Assembly (NCBI GenBank): GCA_022496185.1
Contig: WTXG01000546.1
Span: 1 to 14,474, forward strand
Source of the DNA: Multifurca ochricompacta
Taxonomy: Eukaryota; Basidiomycota; Agaricomycetes; Russulales; Russulaceae
DNA: 14,474 nucleotides
Reading direction: 5' to 3'
Shown here: one piece after another, positions 1-6,545 of the stretch
How the letters are laid out: each line of letters starts with the position of its first letter
Position numbering within the stretch: position 1 is the stretch's first letter
Translations under genes and position numbers: made by a program
The notes under the pieces: generated by a model
The model's database searches: none
Told to the model about the DNA's origin: nothing
Seen by the model: the letters and a program-made list of their open reading frames with translations, nothing else

Positions 1-20
1 CAATCGGAATGGAACCGCAT
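1..20 (-). CDS. Start of gag of element D (partial, off left edge)
   Basis: On the minus strand an ATG at 20-18 lies six bases after the primer-binding site of element D and opens a frame reading MRFHSD up to the window edge. In the better preserved element B the gag frame also starts within ten bases of the PBS, so this is probably the D gag start. Only six codons are visible, so protein identity rests entirely on position. Confidence 0.35.
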
Positions 21-26
21 GCAAGG

Positions 27-37
27 AGATTTGACCT
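27..37 (-). promoter_or_regulatory. Self-priming primer-binding site of element D
   Basis: Reading the minus strand, the 5' LTR of D ends at 40, two bases (TT) follow, then the 11-mer AGGTCAAATCT. This is the exact complement of AGATTTGACCT in the D LTR (447-437, minus strand), which lies about 34 nt downstream of a TATA box and so at the predicted RNA 5' end. No TGG of a usual tRNA-primed PBS is present at the LTR boundary. The arrangement matches Tf1-type self-priming, in which the first 11 nt of the transcript fold back on the PBS. Confidence 0.8.
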
Positions 38-436
38 AATGTTACGCTCAGCAGAGCATTCTGTGCGGCATGCACGGGTCAGCGCAGGTCCATTACCTCA
101 GCCACGAGCCTAGCACAATAAGGCTAGACTCTGGGAACTGTCTAGCTTCGGGATCGGTTAAGGTTGGTGCTATAATCAAGCACAGAGGGAGATGGGATGA
201 GCCAGCCAAAGGGAGCTAATCCCTAAGGCTGTTAAGTGGGGACAGGGCCCAGTTGCTGTGCCGGAAGCACACCAAGCACACTGGAGCCCTTAGGGAGTGA
301 CAGAGGGATTCAAAGGGAAGGGTACACACCCATTGCCAGAGGCAATGGGGGTCCCTGCAGGGATCTCAAAGACACAAAAAGGGGGAAAAGACTTCTGATG
401 TATTGGGGTCTAAGATCTCTAGGCTGAAGGCACAAG

Positions 437-481
437 AGGTCAAATCTAGGGTTGTACAAACTGTCTACAGGGTCTTATATA
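437..481 (-). promoter_or_regulatory. Core promoter and RNA 5' end of element D LTR
   Basis: On the minus strand a TATATAAG box (481-474) is followed about 34 nt later by AGATTTGACCT (447-437). That 11-mer is complementary to the PBS at 27-37. TATA-to-start spacing near 30 nt is normal for RNA polymerase II, so the self-primer should sit at the extreme 5' end of the RNA. The start site is inferred from spacing and from the same geometry in element B. Confidence 0.65.
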
Positions 482-528
482 CTGTATGGGGATCTGGTTT
501 GTAGCTAATCAGGAACAGGGCCAGAGTC

Positions 529-588
529 CTTATCATCCAATAGCAGATAAGATGTCAAATATAGTCCATGATAAGGATAAGCCTTATC
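529..588 (-). promoter_or_regulatory. Cluster of GATA motifs upstream of the D LTR TATA box
   Basis: Five GATAAG/CTTATC hexamers occur in 60 bp: CTTATC at 529-534 and 583-588, GATAAG at 546-551, 570-575 and 576-581. They lie 50-110 nt upstream of the TATA box in transcription direction. Fungal GATA factors (AreA/Nit2, White-collar type) bind such sites. Binding is inferred; only the clustering is seen. The LTR of element B has a comparable cluster. Confidence 0.4.
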
Positions 589-599
589 AGAAGCATAAT

Positions 600-735
600 C
601 ATGTGGGACAGCCCCACAGGAGTCATATCAGTGTGGGAGGATTCCCACCAGGGTCAGGGTAAATGGGGAGATAACAGGTCCCACAGGAGTCAGGGTGGAT
701 GTGGGAATACTCCACAGGAATCAGAGAAGCGAATG
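600..735. repeat. Imperfect repeats in U3 of the D LTR
   Basis: The phrase CCACAGGAGTCA recurs near 613 and 680 and, with one change, near 714, embedded in GTCAGGGT-like and GTGGGA-like words. The copies are spaced irregularly, so this is a decayed repeat field, not a clean tandem array. No coding signal is seen. Confidence 0.45.
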
Positions 736-803
736 ATAGGCCAGATGGGCCATGTGATCAGAGAGGGGTAAATGATCAGATGAAGATGCTGTGATCAGGG
801 TCA

Positions 804-878
804 GGGATCACATGGTCCAAAGTCACATGGTCAGGGATCACATGGTCAAGGATCACATGGCCAGGAGTCACATGACTG
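804..878. repeat. Five tandem 15-bp units with CACATG cores
   Basis: CACATG occurs at 809, 824, 839, 854 and 869, exactly every 15 bp. The units (804-818, 819-833, 834-848, 849-863, 864-878) have the consensus GGGATCACATGGTCA with one to several changes each. They lie in U3 of the D LTR. CACATG is an E-box-like hexamer, so the array could be a multimerised regulatory site; that role is inference. Confidence 0.85.
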
Positions 879-1059
879 GCAGAGGGTCAAGTACAAGCCA
901 AAGTCGAAGATTAGATTGGCAGGGACAGTGTCAGAGATCCTATGGGTGTCAGCCACAGGGACAGGGTACAGATACTGGCCAAGACAAAGGCCAAGCATCA
1001 GGAGAAGGGGTTCTACAGCCAACAGCACAGTAGCTGAACTATCAGTGGGTCAGGTGCAG

Positions 1060-1205
1060 GTGTCAGGAATGGGGTCCTATGAGTGTCATATCACAGGCAT
1101 CAGGGTGGGTCCTGGGCACACAGGCCACAGGCATCAGGCAGGGTCCCAAGGCAGTAAGCCAAGGGCATCAAGTCAAAGGTCCTAGGCACAAGGCCATAGG
1201 CATCT
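1060..1205. repeat. Degenerate AGGCATCAGGG / GGTCC repeat field in D LTR
   Basis: Words such as AGGCATCAGG, GGGTCC, CACAGGC and CAAGGCC recur with irregular spacing between about 1060 and 1205, at the outer (U3) end of the D LTR. They look like an expanded, decayed minisatellite. No gene is supported in this part. Confidence 0.4.
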
Positions 1206-1315
1206 GGGTTCTGGGCCAAAGTGGTCAAGGGATGGTGGAATAGGGGAATGGACAGTCAAGTGTGGTGCAAGGGGAGGTGCAGTGTAAGGGTCAGGAAAAG
1301 AGTAGGGTCGTAACA

Positions 1316-1519
1316 GTCCGTGCCGCTGAAGCAACAGTAGCCACTACTACCACCACACCGCCAATACAAAACCTACCAACCCCAATAAAAGAGAACCCGG
1401 CAACTGCCCCAAAAACTAAAGAACAGAAGGCAGCAGCAATATGGGAACACATGATGAATGAAGACGAGGCGGTGCGCGCCTTGATCATCGACAAGGCCTT
1501 TGGCCAGAAGGATTTTTGA
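1316..1519 (+). pseudogene. Gag C-terminal fragment of gypsy element A
   Basis: The plus-strand frame from VRAAEATVATT to KAFGQKDF and a TGA at 1517-1519 aligns with the Gag C-terminus of element B (VRVAEATTAP...KAFAKKDF, read through its frameshift). Both pieces share the helical stretch WxxMMxExExVRAxxxxKAF. The upstream part, including the CCHC knuckle, is missing because the D LTR abuts codon GTC at 1316. Ten bases after the stop the B 3' LTR begins. In the -1 frame the tail after the stop reads FLIGST, close to FLISST in B, so pol started here too. It is a stranded piece of a plus-strand element, opposite in orientation to B, C and D. Confidence 0.8.
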
Positions 1520-1529
1520 TCGGCTCGAC

Positions 1530-2120
1530 TGTTACGTCCGGTGCGGGACATTCCACATGACTTGTGTGACAGCGTTTGTTCGTGTATCAGATAAGAGACC
1601 AATGGGGTCTCTTGGAGTTATGCGGGAAGAGTCAAAGTCAAAGAGGCTGTACTCTAAGATGATGTTGAACGGAAAGTACCAGAAGTACTTGAGATGGTCG
1701 AGTCAGAGTGTTCAAAGGGAAGTCCAGAAGACAAGCACCGATGTATCCAATAAGTCGAGTCTGAGGTCTACAAGGTAGCTACAGTGGACTTATATACGTA
1801 ATTGGGTGAGCGTCTAAAGATAAGATAAGACAAAGTCATGTGGGCCCAAATATACGAAAGCGGAGGGCGTAAAGCCTGGCTTCTGATAGGGAATTAAGTA
1901 AGTGTCCGGTCATAGAGATAAGAGATAAAGGATAAGAGATAGGAAGGCCAAACACAAGTACAGTAATATCAACAAGGCCAAAGGCGTCATGGGGAAGGGA
2001 GCAGGGCACGTGATGGGTCCCAGGAAGGGGATGTAATCAAGAAGTGGAGAGTTGGTGGAAGAGAAGGGTTGTCATTGGGGAGAGTGAAGAAAATCGGATT
2101 GCTAGGCAGGGGTCGTAACA
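1530..2120 (-). mobile_element. 3' LTR of gypsy element B
   Basis: The 591 bp segment starts TGTTACGTCC and ends GGTCGTAACA and is the partner of 10052-10634. I count about 25 substitutions plus several short indels between them, mostly transitions and many CG versus TG or CA. It is the 3' LTR because the polypurine tract and end of ORF3 abut its right side. The TATA box is at 1796-1789 and the copy of the self-primer at 1762-1752 (minus strand). GATAAG hexamers lie at 1819, 1824, 1917 and 1931. The outside flank (TCGAC, 1525-1529) does not match the flank of the other LTR (CCACC, 10635-10639). Confidence 0.9.
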
Positions 2121-2134
2121 TCACCCCCTCTTCT
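2121..2134 (-). promoter_or_regulatory. Polypurine tract of element B
   Basis: On the minus strand AGAAGAGGGGGTGA lies directly against the start of the 3' LTR, the place where an LTR retrotransposon primes plus-strand DNA. It follows the ORF3 stop by about 17 nt. Confidence 0.8.
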
Positions 2135-2151
2135 GGTTCTAGCAGACCCGG

Positions 2152-3390
2152 CTAGAAACAACTCGTACCGTCATCATCCTGCACCAGGTCTAGATAGTCG
2201 TCAGCTACATTACGATCATCCAGGGAGTAGTTTTCTTTGTCTGAATCCTGGGGACATTGATGAGCGCGGAGGAACCCATAAGGGCCGCGCTGCCCACACG
2301 AGTAGCAGAGGTCATGGACAGGACAGTCCAGCTCACGGTGTCCCAAGTTGTGGCGAAGACATTTGCCACACCATCCAGAAGGGTTGATGATGGTCGGGGC
2401 GATGCCAACGTGACGGAAAATACAGAACCTACTCCAATGCAGATTGCTACGGCAGTGACAGCACCACTTGTGGTTGAGGGGACAGTTCCAACTGATGTGA
2501 TACTTGCTGTCGCACCACCAACATGTCTCTCCTTGGGGGTTCTCGTGCATCCGCGGCATCTCGAACCGGTTCGGCAGCAGCGTGGGAGCGGCCCCCAAAG
2601 ATCGTGGGGGGAGGGGTCGTGCATACGTGTCAGCATACCTTTCGGCAATGGTTTGATACGCATCTCCCTTTTCCAACCTCTTCCTGATCTCCACCAATTC
2701 CTGTTCTACCTGGAACATCCCACTCGTCAGTCGTGTCATCATCTTTGCATGTTCTTTATATTGCCTGTTGAGCATCGTGCGCAACGTCAGGTTCTTCCGC
2801 AGTCTCATCACTTCGGCTTTGAGACGTGGAAGGTGCATATCATTCAGGACTTCATCGATGGCGAAGGCTCGGGAGTCTTCGGCAGCTAGGTGTCCGAGCT
2901 GCTCGTCGCTCATTGTGTGGTGGAGACGCCCCGTGTACCTTTCTTCCAAGTAGACCGGGGCCCCATAGACTGGACCGTTCTTCTTCATGCATCCAGCCAC
3001 GTCCATCCCTCCATTGGTATAGAAGATGTACTTAGCTATGGCGACCTCTCCCTCGGCCATGGTGATCTCGAGAGGGTAATACATGGATGAGTTTGGGTTG
3101 TTGGCGAAAAACAGAAACTCTGGGACTTCATCGTCCAACTCCATCCCCAAGAGGTCATTTGGGTGGGGTTCCTCACAGTGGTCGAAGTCGTCATTGGGGT
3201 TGGGGGATTGGTTTTTGACTCGGGCCTCGGCGGCTTCGTAATCGATAGGGGAGGAAGGGCGTGTAGAAGGATGAGCGGATGGGAAATTCTCGACAACTAC
3301 GGTGGTGGCCGTGAAGGCATCGACGGCGGTGTTGGCAGCGACAAAAGACATGATAGATTGGATGGTGTTAGGACGTTGCTGGGAGAGCAT
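2152..3390 (-). CDS. ORF3 of element B: coiled-coil, Cys/His-cluster protein
   Basis: This open frame of 412 codons follows pol inside element B. From the ATG at 3390 it has a Ser/Pro-rich N-terminus, a middle part with a likely coiled coil (about residues 195-255, LKAEVMRLRKNL onward), then four Cys/His clusters at about residues 293-390. CWWCDSKYHISWNC and CCHCRSNLHWSRFC fit the CX2CX4HX4C zinc-knuckle spacing. CGKC...H...C and CYSC...H.C are variants. The tail is acidic. No signal peptide or membrane segment is seen, so it is not an envelope protein. Nucleic-acid binding is inferred from the knuckles. FB1 is inserted 1 nt before this ATG. With FB1 ignored, the same frame stays open back to an ATG at 5125 inside the chromodomain, overlapping pol in the -1 frame. 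It is intact although gag and pol are not. I do not recognise a named family. The frame also runs upstream into FB1 to an ATG at 3504. Confidence 0.75.
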   Translation of the reverse strand: MLSQQRPNTIQSIMSFVAANTAVDAFTATTVVVENFPSAHPSTRPSSPIDYEAAEARVKNQSPNPNDDFDHCEEPHPNDLLGMELDDEVPEFLFFANNPNSSMYYPLEITMAEGEVAIAKYIFYTNGGMDVAGCMKKNGPVYGAPVYLEERYTGRLHHTMSDEQLGHLAAEDSRAFAIDEVLNDMHLPRLKAEVMRLRKNLTLRTMLNRQYKEHAKMMTRLTSGMFQVEQELVEIRKRLEKGDAYQTIAERYADTYARPLPPRSLGAAPTLLPNRFEMPRMHENPQGETCWWCDSKYHISWNCPLNHKWCCHCRSNLHWSRFCIFRHVGIAPTIINPSGWCGKCLRHNLGHRELDCPVHDLCYSCGQRGPYGFLRAHQCPQDSDKENYSLDDRNVADDYLDLVQDDDGTSCF

Positions 3391-3393
3391 GTA

Positions 3394-3602
3394 CAGTAGC
3401 CCACAAAACCGTTCCAATGTTTGGCCACCCTGAAGAGATTGACCTACCACACAATGAGAATAATTTCCAAAATTAGTACAAATTAGTAGATGATAGTGTA
3501 GCATCTAAGCGTCAATTAGAGCCTATAATAATGTCAATTGGATCAGTGGTTCATGATATATAAAATGTTTTGTGAGGCATTATCATTGGAATGGTTTTGT
3601 GG
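3394..3602 (+). repeat. FB1 end module with outer and inverted inner site
   Basis: The terminal motif CCACAAAACCGTTCCAATG at 3401-3419 recurs inverted at 3584-3602 with 18 of 19 bases matching. So each element end is itself a foldback of about 210 bp. The mirror copy is at 4795-5003 (inner 4795-4813, outer 4978-4996). Paired transposase-binding sites near each end are known in Tc1-like elements such as Sleeping Beauty, but there they are direct repeats, not inverted. The binding role is inference. Confidence 0.7.
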
Positions 3603-3723
3603 CCAACATGTGAGATGACAAAACCGGTATCTGGTGGTCATGGGAATGCATTGACAGTCATGTGACAATGTTTAATAAGTTAAACACACACCAAATAATC
3701 ATCAAGAACACTTGCTTCTTACC

Positions 3724-3984
3724 ATGCATGCCCTCTCTGCTGTCAAAAGGACTCACATCATCTCCCTCCTCACTTCAGGCAAATCTGCCCATAAAGTGTC
3801 AACTATGACTGGCCATGGCACTATTATCATCTCAAGATGGGTCATAAATACTGCCCTTACCATCCCAAGTCAAATGGAGGGAGACCAAGGAAGCTGACAG
3901 AGAGAAATGCTCAGCATGCTGTTTGCCTTATCTCCTCTGGCAGGGCAGACACAGATGTGGAAGTGACTAGAGCACTTCAGAAGT
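3724..3984 (+). pseudogene. Tc1-like transposase N-terminal fragment, left arm of FB1
   Basis: From ATG 3724 the frame reads MHALSAVKRTHIISLL, a helix-turn-helix like the first DNA-binding domain of fungal Tc1 transposases. A frameshift near 3825-3840 moves the rest to another frame that reads KYCPYHPKSNGGRPRKLT and continues through ISSGRADTDVEVTRALQKL, where GRPRKL is the AT-hook-like linker seen in this family. The coding similarity stops near 3985, where the sequence switches to a catalytic-region fragment in the opposite orientation. The same frameshift is in the other arm, so it predates the palindrome. Confidence 0.75.
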
Positions 3985-4086
3985 TGTTAATGGGTTCCTC
4001 TATCAACATAATATGCCCATCCATCCTCCCATCAAGTTTTCAAGCCATAACTGGCCCCTCCCATATCATACACCCCCATTCCATCA
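3978..4086 (-). pseudogene. Transposase catalytic-region fragment, left arm of FB1
   Basis: Minus strand, mirror of 4311-4419: WGCMIWEG, one TGA, then KLDGRMDGHIML. This resembles the Tc1 core motif around WGCM..EG..G...IDGRMD, between the second Asp and the Glu/Asp of the catalytic triad. It points opposite to the N-terminal fragment of the same arm, so the arm was already rearranged. The boundary near 3980 is approximate. Confidence 0.55.
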
Positions 4087-4088
4087 TA

Positions 4089-4308
4089 CAGTAACCCACA
4101 AAACCATTCCAATGTTTAACCATCCTGAAGAGATTGACCAACCACACCATAGGAATAATTTCCAAAATTAGTAGAAATTGGTAGATGATATTGTATCATC
4201 TAAGTGTCACTTAGAGCCTATACTGATGTCAATTGGGTCAGTGGTTCATGATATATAAAATGTTTTGTGTAGCAATGTCATTGAATTGGTTTTGTGGCCT
4301 ATTGCACT
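4089..4308 (+). mobile_element. MITE-like 220 bp block at the dyad centre of FB1
   Basis: The block begins CAGTAACCCACAAAACC, a diverged copy of the FB1 end, and continues along the first 200 bp of FB1 at roughly 85-90% identity by eye. It contains the outer site (4096-4114) and an inverted inner site (4279-4297, 17 of 19). TA lies on both sides (4087-4088, 4309-4310). If it and one TA are removed, FB1 becomes a palindrome with no spacer, centred on that TA. Its right terminus (GCACTT) is a poor inverted match to the left, so one end is decayed or the parse is not exact. Confidence 0.65.
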
Positions 4309-4310
4309 TA

Positions 4311-4419
4311 TGATGGAATGGGGGTGTATGATATGGGAGGGGCCAGTTATGGCTTGAAAACTTGATGGGAGGATGGATGGGCATATTATGTTGATAGAGG
4401 AACCCATTAACAACTTCTG
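4311..4419 (+). pseudogene. Transposase catalytic-region fragment, right arm of FB1
   Basis: Plus-strand reading gives EWGCMIWEGPVMA, a TGA, then KLDGRMDGHIMLIEEPINN. It is the inverted duplicate of 3978-4086. The in-frame TGA is shared by both arms. Assignment to the Tc1 DDE core rests on the WGCM and DGRMD words only. Confidence 0.55.
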
Positions 4420-4673
4420 AAGTGCTCTAGTCACTTCCACATCTGTGTCTGCCCTGCCAGAGGAGATAAGGCAAACAGCATGCTGAGCATTTCTCTCTGT
4501 CAGCTTCCTTGGTCTCCCTCCATTTGACTTGGGATGGTAAGGGCAGTATTTATGACCCATCTTGAGATGATAATAGTGCCATGGCCAGTCATAGTTGACA
4601 CTTTATGGGCAGATTTGCCTGAAGTGAGGAGGGAGATGATGTGAGTCCTTTTGACAGCAGAGAGGGCATGCAT
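4413..4673 (-). pseudogene. Tc1-like transposase N-terminal fragment, right arm of FB1
   Basis: Inverted duplicate of 3724-3984: same helix-turn-helix, same frameshift, same GGRPRKL linker. Going inward, an overlapping frame continues across the dyad into the MITE-like block and ends there at 4246, which shows the fragment has no proper catalytic domain. Confidence 0.75.
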
Positions 4674-5040
4674 GGTAAGAAGCAAGTGTTCTTGATGATT
4701 ATTTGGTGTGTGTTTAACTTATTAAACATTGTCACATGACTGTCAATGCATTCCCATGACCACCAGATACCGGTTTTGTCATCTCACATGTTGGCCACAA
4801 AACCATTCCAATGATAATGCCTCACAAAACATTTTATATATCATGAACCACTGATCCAATTGACATTATTATAGGCTCTAATTGAAGCTTAGATGCTACA
4901 CTATCATCTACTAATTTGTACTAATTTTGGAAATTATTCTCATTGTGTGGTAGGTCAATCTCTTCAGGGTGGCCAAACATTGGAACGGTTTTGTGGGCTA
5001 CTGTACTGGGGAACTAGACGGGGTTCTGGGTTGTCTCCTT

Positions 5041-6545
5041 TTAACTGTTCTTGGGCGCTTCTGGGTGTCGGGCGTGGAACTCCGAGATAAGGTCCGGGGC
5101 AAAGATATCCCTGGCTGGCTCCCATGAGTTGTCAGAGGCTGGGAATCCTTTCCACTTGATCAGGTAATACAGCTTGCGCCCTCGGCCTTGTCGCTTCGAG
5201 TCTAGAACGCGTTCTACTTCCCACTCCTCTTCCCCGTCGATAAGGTCAGGTGGGGGTCTTGGGAAGTTCCCTCCATGCATGGAGGTTTCCTTATACGGGG
5301 TCAGAAGCTTGGCATGGAAGATGGGGTGGATCTTCCATTTCAGCGGCAATTGCAGCTCGTAAGACACATCTGACAGCTTCCGTGTGATCTGGAAGGGTCC
5401 ATGACGTCGGGGTGCTAGTTTGGCCGAGGGGTGTGAGGTGTGAATGTTTCGTCCCTCCAGCCATACCCAGTCATTGGTCTGATAAGGTGTGAATGTACTC
5501 GGCCCTGCTGCCATAAGTTGCTGTGCCTTTACCAGGTTTTCATTGGTGGATTGCTGTAACTGTTTCCATTGGCTTATCCGCTGGGTTACTGAGGGGACAT
5601 TAATGGGTTTATCAGCCCATGTGGTACATGGAGTCCAGCCCATGATAAGGGAAAATGGGGTGGCTTTTGTTGTCCCGTTGGGCCATGAGTTGTGAGCAAA
5701 CTCCGCAGTTGATAACCATTCTGCCCAGTCATCTTGTCGGGCATTGCACCAAAACCGAAGGTATTGTTCTAGCCATTGGTTTGTTGCTCGGACTGTCCGT
5801 CTGTCTGTGGATGGTAAGCCGTTGAGATATTCTGTGTAATGTCTAATGTTTTGCACAGGGCTTTCGCGAAGGCCGAGGTGAATCGCATGTCTCGGTCGGA
5901 TATAATCTTTCTAGGAAGTCCATAGTGGCGGTATACATGGTTCAGATAGAGCTTCGCCACTCCTTCGGCCATAATAGCTTCATTGCAGGGAATAAACAAG
6001 GCCGCCTTGGAACAATCGTGGTCAGTGATTGTGAGGATAGTGTTGAAACCCTGCAACTTGGGTAGTTTGACTATGAAGTCCATGGCGATAGTCTGGAAGG
6101 GGGTTGATGAGATAGGAGTGATGGGGTACACTGGTGGGATCTTCAGGTGTGTGTTGACTTTGTTCGCTTGACATGCTGCACATCCCTGTACGTAGCTTTC
6201 GACATCCTTTTTCATGTTGGGCCACCAATAGTCTCTTTTGGCAAGGGCATAGGTGTTGGCGATGCCAGGGTGGCCAGCAGAGGGAAGGTCATGGTGAAAA
6301 TGGATCACCCCCCTCTTAATGTTGTCACCACCAGTGACAACGAGTCGATCTCCGTCCTTCCACCAAAGGCCATTGACTTCTTTCAGATTGTGTGCTTCAG
6401 CCCATGAACGGCATAGTTCTTGGTTCATGTTTTGGGAGACTTGTGCCCATAGATCCATGTCGTGAAGACTGACAGCGGCGGTCTTTGTGAAGACTTCCTC
6501 AGGCAGAACGGTGATGTTGTTATTGTCATCTTCGCCCGTGTGCAT
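5041..6545 (-). pseudogene. pol: Element B pol: integrase and chromodomain
   Basis: The frame running from 6755 carries the HHCC zinc finger (HHDLPSAGHPG...GCAAC) and the catalytic Asp in AMDF, Asp in SDRD and Glu in QSE, spaced X60 and X35, the expected D,D35E core. A one-base deletion near 5779 (in the codon after QSE) ends that frame at once. Pol continues in the frame of 5856-5041 with NQWLEQYLR, a GPF-type module (RHGPFQITRK) and a chromodomain at about 5229-5071. The aromatic-cage positions are present there (EWEVE, IKWKGF, NSWEP). Stop TAA is at 5041-5043. In chromoviruses the chromodomain is thought to steer integration to marked chromatin. All catalytic residues remain, but the frameshift separates them from the C-terminal half. 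The last 85 nt overlap the -1 frame of ORF3. Confidence 0.9.

Larger units (their letters stand above)
40..1315 (-). mobile_element. 5' LTR of gypsy element D (1276 bp)
   Basis: The segment begins TGTTACG and ends CGTAACA, the same inverted termini as the two LTRs of element B. Orientation is minus: a TATA box, transcript start and adjacent PBS are all found on that strand, so the interior of D lies left of base 40. U3 is about 448-1315 and R-U5 about 40-447. It is unusually long for the group (B LTRs are 583-591 bp), the extra length being repeat-rich U3. To its right the sequence changes abruptly to a gag reading frame of element A, so D seems to have inserted in that gag. The expected 5-bp duplication (GTCCG after 1315) would have its partner outside the window. 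No protein-coding gene is supported here; open frames in this stretch are repeat-derived. Confidence 0.75.
3394..5003. mobile_element. FB1: palindromic Tc1-like element (1610 bp)
   Basis: The element starts CAGTAGCCCACAAAACC and ends with its complement, flanked by TA on both sides (3392-3393 and 5004-5005), the Tc1/mariner target duplication. The arms 3394-4088 and 4309-5003 are inverted copies of 695 bp; I found a single mismatch on reading (AAGCG versus AAGCT). Each arm carries a transposase N-terminal fragment and, inverted next to it, a piece of the catalytic region. It cannot encode a transposase and would have to be moved in trans. It lies between pol and ORF3 of element B; removing it with one TA restores a continuous junction. 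Confidence 0.9.

Noticed and set aside
236..1185. Several open frames of 60-89 codons in 236-1185
   Set aside because: They lie in the repeat-rich U3 of the D LTR, overlap each other in different frames, have low-complexity composition and match no domain.
40..1315. Element D LTR as a plus-strand 3' LTR
   Set aside because: TATA box, start and PBS all lie on the minus strand and the sequence left of base 40 has a PBS, not a convincing polypurine tract.
2257..2889. Plus-strand frame of 210 codons opposite ORF3
   Set aside because: It is the antisense shadow of ORF3; the sense frame has ordered Cys/His clusters and continues the element, the antisense one shows no motif.
2152..3390. ORF3 as an env gene
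   Set aside because: No signal peptide, no membrane helix, no furin-like site; the content is coiled coil and zinc-knuckle-like clusters.
2152..3504. ORF3 starting at 3504 (450 codons)
   Set aside because: The first 38 codons are read from the FB1 terminal repeat. They arose by the insertion and are not part of the original protein, although the present sequence could encode the fusion.
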